Source: Psychrobacter jeotgali (GTDB taxonomy: Bacteria > Pseudomonadota > Gammaproteobacteria > Pseudomonadales > Moraxellaceae). From it: a stretch of 64,000 nt of DNA. Position 1 is the stretch's first letter, and each line of letters begins with the position of its first letter. Positions 15,417 to 24,153 of the stretch are shown one piece after another. Location of the stretch: the NCBI RefSeq assembly GCF_904846315.1, contig NZ_CAJHAF010000001.1, forward strand, positions 2,108,001 through 2,172,000. Reading direction: 5' to 3'. Below the pieces are notes generated by a model. It made no database searches, had not been told where the DNA came from, and worked only from the letters and a program-made list of their open reading frames with translations. The translations under genes were made by a program, and so were the position numbers.

Positions 15417-17048
15417 CTAACGCTCAAATATCAGCCAATCATCATCGAGCTTGCGATGTTTCAGCATAATACGATCGCTTAAGTAGTTATTAGTCACTTG
15501 CCAAGGATAGCGGTCGCCCTGTTTGGGAAGCTCGTCCTTGGCACGTTGTACGTAGCCGGCACTCAAAGAGCCCAATACCGTATCCGACAAGACTCGTGCT
15601 TGCTGCTCATCAGTTACCGCTTGCGCGCGTACGACTTGATAATTGTGTTTGTGCATGTAACCTAACAGCCGCAGTAGATACTGGCAGGCCAAATCAATCT
15701 TTAAAGTCCAAGAGGCGTTAGTATAGCCAAATAACACCGCCAGATTAGGCACACCCTCTAACATCACCGCTTTATAAGTCATCAGCGAACCTACATCAAT
15801 CGGTTCGCCATCGATATATAAATCTGCACCGCCCAACATCTGGAGCTTGAGGCCCGTAGCAGTCACAATAATATCAGCCTTCAAATGTTGCCCAGAGGCC
15901 AGTTCAATACCAGTGTCAGTAAAGCCTTTAATTTGATCAGTAACCACGTCTGCTCGCTCGCCGTGTAAGGCGGTGAACAAATCACTATCGGGTACCGCAC
16001 ATAAACGCTCATCCCATGGGTTGTAAGTCGGCATAAAGTGGGCCGTATCGACACCGCTGCCTTTCAGCTCTTTTTTGACCCCATGCTGTAGAAAGGCTTT
16101 CATCAGCTTAGGCGCATGAGTCGCTGCTTGATAGACTCCTTGCTGCATCAGCACATTACGTGTTCGCAATAGAGTATAGGCTTGATGCCTCGATAAAGGT
16201 GACAGTTTACCCGAAAGCCAATCTAGCGCCGAATCTTCACCGGGCACGCTCGCCACATAAGTCGGCGAACGCTGTAGCATAGTTACATGACGCGCGCATT
16301 GCTCACTCTCTTCATCGACCAAGGCGGGTAACAAAGTCATTGCCGTGGCTCCGCTACCAATAATTACGACTTTTTTGTCTTGATAATCCACATCTACCCA
16401 GTGCTGGGGATGAATAATTTCTCCTTGAAACTGCTCTTCATTTTTGAAGTGAGGCCGATATCCTTGCTCATAATCATAATACCCCGTAGCACCAACGACA
16501 AAATTAGCCGTCAAAGTAAACACCTCTCCGCTACTATGGTCTTTTACCATCGCTGACCATTGCTGCTTAAGGCTTGACCACGACAATTGCTGCACTTCAT
16601 GCTGATAGCGAATATGTTCAGTGACCTTAAACTCGCGCGCAGTATCGGCCATATAATCTTTAATAGCTTTCCCACTTGCCAGCATTTTACGATCCAGCCA
16701 CGGCCTAAAGCTATAGCCAAAGGTCAAGGCATCAGAGTCAGAGCGGATGCCTGGATAATTAAATAAATCCCAAGTGCCGCCCAAATCTGTGCGTTTTTCT
16801 AAGATTATAAAAGGTTGAGAACCCGATGGCTTTTCGTGCTTGAGCCTTTGCTTAAACCTTCGCTTAGTAGCAGCTGTAGGCTTAAAGAAGCTTTTGCGCT
16901 TTTGTTGTTGCAAACGACAGGCCATCCCAATGCCAGCAATGCCAGCACCGATAATTAGAATCTCATAATCAGCAGGTTGTTGCGCGGATGGCGTTGAACG
17001 AGAAAATCGGTTCTTGAGATTTTTCTTAGCAGATGTCATACCTAGCAT
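15417..17048 (-). CDS. Flavin-containing (Baeyer-Villiger type) monooxygenase
   Basis: This 543-residue FAD/NADPH monooxygenase shows the first Rossmann motif GAGIAGIG at residues 34-41, the ribose-binding Glu84 in ILEKR, and GGTWDLFNYPGIRSDSD, typical of Baeyer-Villiger enzymes. The family fingerprint F-x-G-x3-H-x3-W is exact (FQGEIIHPQHW), and the NADPH site is VIIGSGATAM. A C-terminal ATG motif (VTATGLKLQ) is also present. Residues 50-79 are an unusual lysine/arginine-rich insertion between the first FAD strand-helix and Glu84. The substrate could be a ketone, aldehyde or amine. AAAGGA eight bases upstream supports the first ATG. It appears to be transcribed alone. Confidence 0.88.
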   Translation of the reverse strand: MLGMTSAKKNLKNRFSRSTPSAQQPADYEILIIGAGIAGIGMACRLQQQKRKSFFKPTAATKRRFKQRLKHEKPSGSQPFIILEKRTDLGGTWDLFNYPGIRSDSDALTFGYSFRPWLDRKMLASGKAIKDYMADTAREFKVTEHIRYQHEVQQLSWSSLKQQWSAMVKDHSSGEVFTLTANFVVGATGYYDYEQGYRPHFKNEEQFQGEIIHPQHWVDVDYQDKKVVIIGSGATAMTLLPALVDEESEQCARHVTMLQRSPTYVASVPGEDSALDWLSGKLSPLSRHQAYTLLRTRNVLMQQGVYQAATHAPKLMKAFLQHGVKKELKGSGVDTAHFMPTYNPWDERLCAVPDSDLFTALHGERADVVTDQIKGFTDTGIELASGQHLKADIIVTATGLKLQMLGGADLYIDGEPIDVGSLMTYKAVMLEGVPNLAVLFGYTNASWTLKIDLACQYLLRLLGYMHKHNYQVVRAQAVTDEQQARVLSDTVLGSLSAGYVQRAKDELPKQGDRYPWQVTNNYLSDRIMLKHRKLDDDWLIFER

Positions 17049-17382
17049 AGCCCTATTCCTTTATAGTCGATTATTTATAGCAACCGATAATCACTTACCT
17101 CTAGTCGCTCATTATCCTTAATGTCTAGCCTTATAAGGTATCTTAGCCCCTTTCATACCAAGGCTTCATAGCAGCGCTCAAGCTCAACGCTTTAAGCTGT
17201 TATCAATACCAATTACCAATGCTTATTATCAATAGTAGGACAATCAAAAGACATTAAGTAAATAATATCTGACTTAGGGTTCACAGCTGTGCACTACCGT
17301 TTTCTCAAGCTATAACCGTGCCAAATAATCATCCGGCTATTACTGTTACTCATTATTTGTTGTTGTTTTATCGCTGAATATC
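17049..17382. other. Intergenic region between rluA-like and monooxygenase genes
   Basis: AT-rich spacer of 334 bases; both neighbours are on the minus strand, so it should hold the terminator of neither clearly and the monooxygenase promoter. No ORF or strong hairpin with a T run is seen. Confidence 0.5.
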
Positions 17383-18096
17383 CTAAAAAGGCACCGGACT
17401 TTCCCAGTCCATCCATGCTTCAAGTACCGGATGCTTAAGGCGCAGCTGCTGGGCATGCAAGTTTAAGCGCGGCGCAATATCTAATGCCACTCCTTCTGCA
17501 TAGATAGGGTCACCAATAATGACATGGCCAGAATGCACCATATGTACCCGTAGTTGATGACTGCGTCCTGTTACCGGTTTCAATAACACTCGGGTAACAG
17601 TCTGACCATTACACTGCTCGTAACCGAGCACTTCGTACAACGTCAGAGCATTTTTTGACCAATTGTGATCGACGATATGGCGTGGCTTAGTAGTGGGCTC
17701 ATAACGCACGGGTACTGATATCTTACCAGTGGCACCTACCGACCCCCACTCGCCAATAACTCGGGCTTGATAAGTTTTCTGCGGTAAACGGTCGATAAAT
17801 TGCTTGCTTATATGCGTCTGCGCAGCGGCATTTTTAGCAAATATCAATAGCCCGGAGGTGTCCATATCGAGACGATGGATAAGCTTAACCTTTGGATTAA
17901 CACGCTCCAGCCGAGACAATAAGCTGACTTTAAGCGTTTTACCATCGACACTAAGTAGCCCTGCAGGCTTATCGACTATCCAAATATCATCATCTTCATA
18001 AATGGTAATTTTCTGGGCAAAATTTTGAAAAAATTCAGTGGGATATTGATATTCCTGCTTATTTAAAGCTGCTACATTTTCATCACTAAAAAACAT
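17383..18096 (-). CDS. rluA: RluA-family pseudouridine synthase
   Basis: The 237-residue protein converts uridine to pseudouridine in RNA. The motif HRLDMDTSG carries the catalytic Asp77, and the family blocks IVDKPAGLLSVDGK and VLLKPVTGRSHQLRVHM are well preserved. It lacks an N-terminal S4 domain, and its length and sequence track resemble E. coli RluA (219 residues), which modifies 23S rRNA U746 and tRNA U32. Paralogues such as RluC and RluD are longer and carry S4, so RluA is the better call. The exact target is inferred. It is divergent from trxA. Confidence 0.85.
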   Translation of the reverse strand: MFFSDENVAALNKQEYQYPTEFFQNFAQKITIYEDDDIWIVDKPAGLLSVDGKTLKVSLLSRLERVNPKVKLIHRLDMDTSGLLIFAKNAAAQTHISKQFIDRLPQKTYQARVIGEWGSVGATGKISVPVRYEPTTKPRHIVDHNWSKNALTLYEVLGYEQCNGQTVTRVLLKPVTGRSHQLRVHMVHSGHVIIGDPIYAEGVALDIAPRLNLHAQQLRLKHPVLEAWMDWESPVPF

Positions 18097-18395
18097 AAAG
18101 AACTACTTATTTTGGTTTAATACGATTTAGTTTGGTATATTTTTTGCTAAAGTAAAGATAAAATACTAACTGAAAACATCTGCTAAATTTACAATAATAG
18201 CTATTATATTGATTGTACTGATAACGATGGTTAAATAATTTAACCAGACTGCATCTGTTATGATGGTTCAAACATGTTAATATAGCCTTAAATATTTAAT
18301 TCACTTTTTAGTCATTTGCTGATAAGTATTATTATAGGCTAATCATATTTTAGTCAGCAGATGATACCAAGATAATAGAATAAGAGAGAAACACT

Positions 18396-18722
18396 ATGTC
18401 AGATTTAATTGTTAATACTACGGATGCTAACTTTGATCAAGATGTGCTACAAGCTGATACCGTGGTTTTAGTAGACTTTTGGGCAGCTTGGTGTGGCCCT
18501 TGTAAAGCAATTGCCCCTATTTTAGAAGATTTGGCTACTGAATACCAAGGCAAAGTCAAAATCGTTAAAGTCGATGTGGATAACAACCCACAAGCCGCTA
18601 GCCGCTTTGGTATCCGTAATATCCCAACGCTATTTGTCTTTAAGGATGGCGAAAAAGTAGATTCAGTAATGGGTTTACAGCCAAAGTCTGAATTAGCAAA
18701 AGTATTGGATAAACATCTTTAA
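18396..18722 (+). CDS. trxA: Thioredoxin TrxA
   Basis: This 108-residue protein is classical thioredoxin, the cytoplasmic disulfide reductant for ribonucleotide reductase, methionine sulfoxide reductase and other partners. The active site WCGPCK sits at residues 32-37 after VDFWAA. The cis-proline loop is IRNIPT, and the ending GLQPKSELAKVLDKHL is standard. The length is typical. AAGAGAGAAACACT lies before the ATG. The gene is followed by a strong terminator and then rho, the same order as in many gammaproteobacteria. Confidence 0.97.
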   Translation: MSDLIVNTTDANFDQDVLQADTVVLVDFWAAWCGPCKAIAPILEDLATEYQGKVKIVKVDVDNNPQAASRFGIRNIPTLFVFKDGEKVDSVMGLQPKSELAKVLDKHL

Positions 18723-18766
18723 TTTATTAAGCACTTAGCATTAATAATATTAAATTTAATTCCTGA

Positions 18767-18800
18767 AAAGCCGTTATCTGGTCCAGATAATGGCTTTTTT
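18767..18800 (+). terminator. Terminator of trxA
   Basis: A 13-bp stem AAAGCCGTTATCT/AGATAATGGCTTT with one G-T pair and a short loop is followed by a T run. Confidence 0.88.
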
Positions 18801-18852
18801 GCTGCTTTTCTAACCATAAAGTCGATTTATATTAAATTTTTAGCAAAAATTA

Positions 18853-18882
18853 TTGACAACACTGTCCTGAAAACCGTATAGT
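18853..18882 (+). promoter_or_regulatory. Sigma-70-type promoter of rho
   Basis: A consensus -35 TTGACA is followed after 18 bases by TATAGT. It lies just after the trxA terminator and about 325 bases before the rho start, so the transcript should carry a long leader. Confidence 0.7.
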
Positions 18883-19208
18883 CTGCTGACAAGAAAAACA
18901 TAATCGTTTTCCTTAGCGCCTAGTCGCTATTCTCCTAGTGTTTATCAACATAGAACACAATCACACTATTAAATACAATTACTGATACTGAGCTCTTATC
19001 GTAGACTCTTATGTAACTATCTGTATTCGCATTTTGCCATTCAAATAATACTTTGGCGATTGAAAGCGTCTAGTGCATAGTAATCCATACGACCTAAGAC
19101 TTAACTCTGTGCGCACACCTTTTTACTACGCTATTGCTGTTTTAACCAATATCGTGGAATGTGCTGCTAATGGCATCTCTCGCCCGATAAATTGCTAATG
19201 ACCTACCT

Positions 19209-20477
19209 ATGAATTTAACTGAATTAAAGAAAAAATCAATCGCCGAGCTGTTGGCTATCGCCAAAGAAATGGGTCTTGATAATATGGCGCGTAGCCGTAA
19301 ACAAGATATCATCTTTGCTATCCTAAAAACTCATGCCCGTAATGGTGAAGCCATCTATGGTGATGGGGTATTAGAAGTGCTACCGGATGGCTTTGGCTTT
19401 TTGCGCTCATCAGAAGGCTCGTATCTAGCAGGTCCTGATGATATCTATGTCAGCCCTAGTCAGATAAGACGCTTTAGTCTTAAGACCGGTGACAGCATTG
19501 CGGGTACTATCCGCCCACCGAAAGATTCTGAGCGTTACTTTGCATTATTAAAAGTCGGTGAAATCAACTTTGATACCCCAGACCGCTCACGCCATAAGTT
19601 AATCTTTGAAAACTTAACTCCCCTGTTTCCGACCGAACAGCTAAAGCTGGAGTTGGGCAATGGGACCACTGAAGATTTAACCGGTCGTATTATTGATCTC
19701 ATTGCTCCTATTGGTAAAGGTCAGCGCTCAATTATCGTAGCACCGCCTAAAGCGGGTAAAACGATGCTATTACAGACCATCGCCCAATCTATTACTCGCA
19801 ATAATCCTGAATGTTATCTAATCGTGTTGCTGATTGATGAGCGCCCAGAAGAAGTGACAGAGATGGAGCGCACCGTTCGCGGTGAAGTGGTTGCTTCAAC
19901 CTTTGACGAGCCACCACAGCGTCACGTACAAGTTGCCGATATGGTGATTGAGAAAGCCAAGCGCTTGGTCGAACATAAACAAGATGTGGTTATCTTACTG
20001 GACTCCATCACTCGTCTTGCTCGTGCTTATAATACGGTCATTCCTTCATCTGGCAAAGTATTGACTGGTGGACTTGATGCCAATGCGTTAGAGCGTCCTA
20101 AACGCTTCTTTGGGGCCGCACGTAACGTTGAAGAAGGCGGCAGTTTAACCATTATTGCCAGTGCGCTTATTGATACCGGCAGTAAAATGGATAGCGTTAT
20201 CTTTGAAGAGTTCAAAGGAACAGGTAACCAAGAGATTACCCTTGAGCGTGATTTGGCGGAGAAACGCGTATTCCCAGCTATTAATATCAAAAAATCTGGT
20301 ACACGCCGCGAAGAACGTCTATTGGATGAAGATAAGCTACGTAAGGTTTGGATTCTGCGTAAATTATTACAGCCTATGGATGGTGTGCAAGCGACTGAGT
20401 TCTTACTTGAACGTCTCAAAGAGGCCAAGACTAACGATGAGTTCTTTGAACAAATGAAGCGTAAATCACAGAATTAG
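19209..20477 (+). CDS. rho: Transcription termination factor Rho
   Basis: Rho is the hexameric RNA-dependent helicase that ends transcription at C-rich, unstructured sites. The 422-residue protein matches E. coli Rho (419) throughout: N-terminal helical domain, cold-shock-like primary RNA site ([17 protein letters not shown]), Walker A PPKAGKT ending at Thr185, Walker [16 protein letters not shown], the Q/R loops with TGGLDANAL, and [12 protein letters not shown]. No Shine-Dalgarno is evident before the ATG; instead a four-codon ORF ends on it. The leader is long, as in E. coli where Rho autoregulates. A 14-bp terminator hairpin follows. Confidence 0.97.
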   Translation: MNLTELKKKSIAELLAIAKEMGLDNMARSRKQDIIFAILKTHARNGEAIYGDGVLEVLPDGFGFLRSSEGSYLAGPDDIYVSPSQIRRFSLKTGDSIAGTIRPPKDSERYFALLKVGEINFDTPDRSRHKLIFENLTPLFPTEQLKLELGNGTTEDLTGRIIDLIAPIGKGQRSIIVAPPKAGKTMLLQTIAQSITRNNPECYLIVLLIDERPEEVTEMERTVRGEVVASTFDEPPQRHVQVADMVIEKAKRLVEHKQDVVILLDSITRLARAYNTVIPSSGKVLTGGLDANALERPKRFFGAARNVEEGGSLTIIASALIDTGSKMDSVIFEEFKGTGNQEITLERDLAEKRVFPAINIKKSGTRREERLLDEDKLRKVWILRKLLQPMDGVQATEFLLERLKEAKTNDEFFEQMKRKSQN

Positions 20478-20786
20478 TTTTAGTAGTCCTAGAACACGCC
20501 ATAATCTTTTTATAATAAACAAAGGTCGCAATAATGCGACCTTTGTTTATTAAATAGTCTATAAAACTCGAATATGAATAGCGGATTATACTTCTAAATA
20601 CAAGAATACTAATGATAACCCCCACTAATGATACATAGTGGTAACAAGTTTTACAGGCTAATTGCAAAGCTTAGCGCTTTTACTACGACTAGAAATACAT
20701 GAATCAGCTACTATGATAGGCAGTAACAGCACCGCTGAGAGTATCAGAGCTGTTGTATATTAATTTTTTAATTTATAGGTGATCAT
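20478..20786. other. Intergenic region between rho and small lipoprotein gene
   Basis: It contains the rho terminator near its left end and the promoter region of the next gene. Nothing else is supported. Confidence 0.55.
20517..20548 (+). terminator. Terminator of rho
   Basis: A perfect 14-bp stem AAACAAAGGTCGCA/TGCGACCTTTGTTT closes a 4-base ATAA loop, 39 bases past the stop. Confidence 0.85.
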
Positions 20787-21023
20787 ATGAAATTTGCTAA
20801 AACTATCGCAATGACGGCTATTACAAGCTCAGCGCTAATCATGACAGGTTGTAACTCTGGCCCATACGGTAACATGAATAACACCGCTAAAGGTGCTACT
20901 GCTGGCGCTGCTGCTGGTGCTTTAATCAGAAGTAAAGGCGACAGCAAAGACATCGCACGTGGTGCTCTAGCGGGCGCTGCTCTTGGTGGTGCTGGTGGTT
21001 ATATTTACGACCAAACTAAATAG
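20787..21023 (+). CDS. Small glycine-zipper lipoprotein (OsmB-like)
   Basis: This 78-residue protein begins with a lipoprotein signal (MKFAKTIAMTAITSSALI) ending in the lipobox MTGC, Cys22. The mature part has two Gly/Ala-rich stretches, KGATAGAAAGAL and ARGALAGAALGGAGGYIY, separated by a charged RSKGDSKD turn. Two GxxxG-type helices of this kind define the glycine-zipper group that includes OsmB and the SlyB-like proteins, thought to insert in the outer membrane. No specific function is established. AGGTGATCAT before the ATG is the ribosome site and a terminator follows, so it is a single-gene unit. Confidence 0.8.
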   Translation: MKFAKTIAMTAITSSALIMTGCNSGPYGNMNNTAKGATAGAAAGALIRSKGDSKDIARGALAGAALGGAGGYIYDQTK

Positions 21024-21073
21024 CTCTTTATGACTATTGAGCTTTAACTAACTATATTTATAGCTATAATGAT

Positions 21074-21106
21074 AAAAACCTGCGATCTAGATTGCAGGTT
21101 TTTTTT
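21074..21106 (+). terminator. Terminator of the glycine-zipper lipoprotein gene
   Basis: The stem AAAAACCTGC/GCAGGTTTTT with an inner ATC/GAT extension is followed by more T residues. Confidence 0.87.
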
Positions 21107-21203
21107 GGATTCTGATTAGAACAGTGTTAATAATAAAAGTATTATAAAGGTTTCCAACTCAAAAACGACGGCTTGAGTACTGTTTATCAGATGTCACTTT
21201 TTA

Positions 21204-22091
21204 TTAGAGTCCTCCACTAAAAGTATCGCAAGTTTGCACATCTCCACTTTCTAACCCACGAGTAAACCAGTTAACGCGCTGCTGACTAGTACCATGCGTA
21301 AAACTATCGGGCGTCACTGCACGGCCACTGTTACGTGCCAAACGGTCATCCCCAATTTGACTGGCCGCATTGATAGCCTCGTCTATGTCGCCTGGCTCCA
21401 AAAACTGCACACGTTGCTGATTACGATTAGCCCAAACTCCTGCAAAACAGTCTGCTTGTAGCTCTTGTAATACCGAGAGTTTGTTAGCTTGAGCTTGGGT
21501 CACTTGGCGGCTAGCTTGGTTAACTTGTTGAGTAATACCTAATAGGGTCTGGACATGATGACCAACTTCATGTGAGATCACATAAGCTTGAGCAAAGTCG
21601 CCCGCTCTACCTTGATTCTCAATATCACCTGAACCTTGCTGGTCACCAGTTATACCTAAATTCTGACGCATTTCTGCAAAGAAAGAAGTATCTAAGTAGA
21701 CGGTTTGATCACTTGGACAATAAAAGGGTCCTGTCGCTGAGGTAGCGCTACCACAAGCTGAGCTAACTTGACCATTAAACAATACCAATGAAGGCTCTTT
21801 ATAGGTCTGACCGCCTTCACTAAACACTTGATTCCAAACATCCTCGGTATCTGCTAATACGACTTTGACGAACTGAGTATCACGATCATTACTGGTTGCC
21901 GGCTCAGTAGTGGTGGTTGAGCTACCAGCGGTTACAGCCTGCCCTGTTTGTAGAGCGGTCATGGGGTTTACGCCAAATACCAACCATAAAATACCAGCAA
22001 TAATGATCCCACCAATACCACCACCAATCATTTTACCGCCACCACTACTAGTACGTACGTTAGAGCTACCTCTTCTATCTCGCCATTTCAT
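21204..22091 (-). CDS. Neutral zinc metallopeptidase, YpfJ family
   Basis: This 295-residue protein belongs to the putative neutral zinc metallopeptidase family that includes E. coli YpfJ. It has a short basic N-terminus, one membrane segment near residues 22-40 (Gly/Ile-rich), a Ser/Thr linker, and a periplasmic domain. The zinc motif HEVGHH fits HExxH, in YVISHEVGHHVQ, and the later ELQADCFAGVWANR supplies the third ligand region. Cysteines in SACGS, FYCPSD, DCFAG and TCDTF could form disulfides. The physiological substrate is unknown. It converges on the glycine-zipper gene. Confidence 0.88.
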   Translation of the reverse strand: MKWRDRRGSSNVRTSSGGGKMIGGGIGGIIIAGILWLVFGVNPMTALQTGQAVTAGSSTTTTEPATSNDRDTQFVKVVLADTEDVWNQVFSEGGQTYKEPSLVLFNGQVSSACGSATSATGPFYCPSDQTVYLDTSFFAEMRQNLGITGDQQGSGDIENQGRAGDFAQAYVISHEVGHHVQTLLGITQQVNQASRQVTQAQANKLSVLQELQADCFAGVWANRNQQRVQFLEPGDIDEAINAASQIGDDRLARNSGRAVTPDSFTHGTSQQRVNWFTRGLESGDVQTCDTFSGGL

Positions 22092-22612
22092 AATTCTCTT
22101 CCCTAAAGGTATAAATATTTACCTTAAATATAATTAAGTGCCTTGCAATCTATAAGACCTATAACCTATAACAACAGTCATCTAAATAGCCTAACTTTTA
22201 GTTGGCTTTAAAACCGTGGTTAATAATCTTTATTATAACGGTGATGACGATCAACCTCTCGACCTTTAAATCTCTCAACCTTTAAGTTTCTAGCTCTTGA
22301 AATAAAATGCCTAAAGTTGTTTAATAGAAGCTCATAGTTTATTATAAGTTTAATCTAGCTTGGCTTTTGAACTAATTATACGGAAAACATTTTTAGAAAG
22401 TGTATTAAAAACAATAATAAAGGCAGATTAGTAAAGTTTATTTACTAATTTATTGTTACTTAATTGTACAAGTGCTTTTCTTTTATAAGGAAAGTATATA
22501 GAATACGGGTAAGCTGAGTAGCTGTAAGTAGGATTAGTTGACTTTCGAAATAATTCGGATGTTCAACCTTTTTTTGTGGCTACTGCTCATTTCATTTTTT
22601 GGAGAATACACT
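22092..22612. other. Intergenic region between metallopeptidase and acidic lipoprotein genes
   Basis: About 520 bases of very AT-rich DNA between divergent genes; promoters for both must lie here. I see no ORF with a ribosome site, apart from an in-frame upstream extension of the lipoprotein that I reject. Confidence 0.5.
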
Positions 22613-22975
22613 ATGAAACTTAAATTACTTGCACTTGCTGGTATCATGACTGCTTCTATGGGCTTAACTGCTTGTGATAGCAATAAAGAAAATGCTGCTG
22701 AAGATTTATCTGATGCACAAGAAGAAGTACAAGACGCTCAAGAAGAGCTAAACGAAGCTGCTGCTGAAGGCGAAGTTGTTTCTGCTGACGCTGAAGCTGC
22801 TGTTGCTGCTGCTGAAGCCGATATCGCTGAAGCCCAAGCTGCTACCGCTACTGACGAAATGGATGCTGAAGTACCTATGGACGGTACTACTACTAGCATG
22901 GATGTAGCTAGCGAAACTGATACTGCTGCTGTTGACGCTGCCGACGAAGTTGTTGTTGTAGAAGAAGCTCAGTAA
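22613..22975 (+). CDS. Acidic alanine-rich lipoprotein
   Basis: I start this 120-residue protein at the ATG preceded by GGAG. The signal MKLKLLALAGIMTASMG ends in the lipobox LTAC with Cys21. The mature part is almost entirely Ala, Glu, Asp and Val with a heptad-like pattern (EDLSDAQEEVQDAQEELNEAA, AAVAAAEADIAEAQAA), suggesting a surface-exposed helix or coiled coil, and ends in VVVVEEAQ. It is strongly acidic. I do not recognise a family; short lipoproteins of this composition may act as envelope spacers, but that is a guess. A terminator follows. Confidence 0.75.
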   Translation: MKLKLLALAGIMTASMGLTACDSNKENAAEDLSDAQEEVQDAQEELNEAAAEGEVVSADAEAAVAAAEADIAEAQAATATDEMDAEVPMDGTTTSMDVASETDTAAVDAADEVVVVEEAQ

Positions 22976-23040
22976 TTCATTACTAACGATTATAAACATC
23001 GTCTGTAACTGATAGTTTTTAACTGATATTCAGTATAATA

Positions 23041-23067
23041 AAAAAGAGAGCTTGCGCTCTCTTTTTT
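23041..23067 (+). terminator. Terminator of acidic lipoprotein gene, possibly bidirectional
   Basis: The stem AAAAAGAGAGC/GCTCTCTTTTT closes on a short loop and has T runs on both strands. It could also end the BLUF cluster arriving from the other side. Confidence 0.85.
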
Positions 23068-23089
23068 TATGCTCGCTTTTTAACTTTAT

Positions 23090-23527
23090 CTATTGCTTTT
23101 GTGCGCCCAAATCATGCATTAAATTATGGGCGGCTTCGGCACTTAGTAAGTAAGGGTTAAAATCCACAGTCGTAGAGTACTTAAGATAAACCGCCGCATT
23201 TGCTTCGCTTGGAGAAGCATAGTTCATCGACCATTTAGCCCATTCTCTATGTTTTAGTTCGCGACTTCCCAAAAGCTGTAAGTCATGATGGCGTTGATCT
23301 GCTATCAAGCTATATAACAAACGATTGATCTTTGCTCTTGGACCCTCAATAGTTTGTAAAAAATAATTCCTATTGAAGATAAGCATGCCAGTAATTCCAT
23401 TAGCAGCATTATTAGTTTGTGCTTGCTTTAAAATCTCATTAAAATCTTTGGCTGACACATCTGGGTTTGCGCGGCTAGCATAGGTCATGCTTACTAAAAT
23501 GTGCGCATCTGAAGTCGATTGGTTCAT
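23090..23527 (-). CDS. Short BLUF-domain photoreceptor protein 1
   Basis: This 145-residue protein is essentially one BLUF domain, a flavin-binding blue-light sensor. The photochemical residues align with AppA: Tyr16 in MTYASR, Asn40 in TNNAANGITG, Gln58 in FLQTIEG, and the Trp/Met pair in WAKWSMNY. The domain fills about residues 8-105, followed by a short helical tail with no output domain. Short BLUF proteins such as Acinetobacter BlsA and cyanobacterial PixD act by light-dependent binding to partner proteins. It lies 31 bases downstream of a second BLUF gene on the same strand. Light activity is inferred from conserved residues. Confidence 0.92.
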   Translation of the reverse strand: MNQSTSDAHILVSMTYASRANPDVSAKDFNEILKQAQTNNAANGITGMLIFNRNYFLQTIEGPRAKINRLLYSLIADQRHHDLQLLGSRELKHREWAKWSMNYASPSEANAAVYLKYSTTVDFNPYLLSAEAAHNLMHDLGAQKQ

Positions 23528-23558
23528 ATCTTATCCTTATTTAAATTTTTAAGTCTAA

Positions 23559-24083
23559 CTAGCCTATTGAAAACCAAGATTTTTTCTTTTTAGGGCTGTC
23601 TTTTTCCGCTTGTACTTGCTCTTGAAGGGTAGACAATCTATCAATCAACATCATAATTTGATTGGTACTCATTAAATAAGGATTAAACTGAGAACCAGTT
23701 GAATATTTGAGTGCCAGCTCTTTATTGTCATCGCTAGGGATCAAATACTTCATCGACCATTTATTCCAACGACGCTGTTCGACCTCACAACATTCAATAA
23801 TCTGTAATGAGAAATGGCGATCATCTTTAATCAATTTTCTCAGTAGCTCATTAATGACTGGTCTAGCACCCTCAATACTTTGTAAAAAGTAGTTATGGTT
23901 AAAAACTAAAGCGCCAGTAATACCATTACGTTCATTATTTTGCTGGGCTTGGGCGAGAATACGAGTTACTTCACCATTCTCATTGTGGTTGTTATAGCGA
24001 CTGATGTAAGTCAGACGCAAAATGATATGCTCCCCATGTAGCATTCTTGAATTATTGGTTTCTGCAAGCTCAGCTAGTCCCAT
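23559..24083 (-). CDS. Short BLUF-domain photoreceptor protein 2
   Basis: This 174-residue BLUF protein is a paralogue of its downstream neighbour. An 18-residue N-terminal extension precedes the domain. Tyr26 (LTYISR), Asn50 (QNNERNGITG), Gln68 (FLQSIEG) and the Trp/Met pair in WNKWSMKY are all present, so flavin binding and the light switch should work. The two share FNRNYFLQ/FNHNYFLQ and similar tails, but differ in the C-terminus: this one ends in a basic EKDSPKKKKSWFSIG segment that may bind a partner or membrane. It sits between the partner BLUF gene and an unknown gene, all on one strand with short gaps. Confidence 0.92.
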   Translation of the reverse strand: MGLAELAETNNSRMLHGEHIILRLTYISRYNNHNENGEVTRILAQAQQNNERNGITGALVFNHNYFLQSIEGARPVINELLRKLIKDDRHFSLQIIECCEVEQRRWNKWSMKYLIPSDDNKELALKYSTGSQFNPYLMSTNQIMMLIDRLSTLQEQVQAEKDSPKKKKSWFSIG

Positions 24084-24153
24084 TTGGTAGTGCTCCGATT
24101 GTTTAAAAATGTTGGTTGAAGACTACAGCCAAACGAATAGCTGCGATGAAATA

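Larger units (their letters stand above)
18723..19208. other. trxA-rho intergenic region and rho leader
   Basis: The region contains the trxA terminator, a sigma-70-like promoter (18853-18882) and a transcribed leader of about 320 bases before rho. Several tiny ORFs occur in the leader: ATG-TAA at 19011-19016, MCC at 19159-19170, MASLAR at 19170-19190 and MTYL at 19198-19212, whose stop overlaps the rho start. Confidence 0.6.

Noticed and set aside
20155..20457. 100-residue open frame inside rho in another frame
   Set aside because: It lies wholly within rho, which is conserved throughout; a shadow frame.
22538..22612. Hydrophobic 25-residue extension of the acidic lipoprotein
   Set aside because: The internal ATG has GGAG and begins a normal lipoprotein signal, so the extension is untranslated leader.
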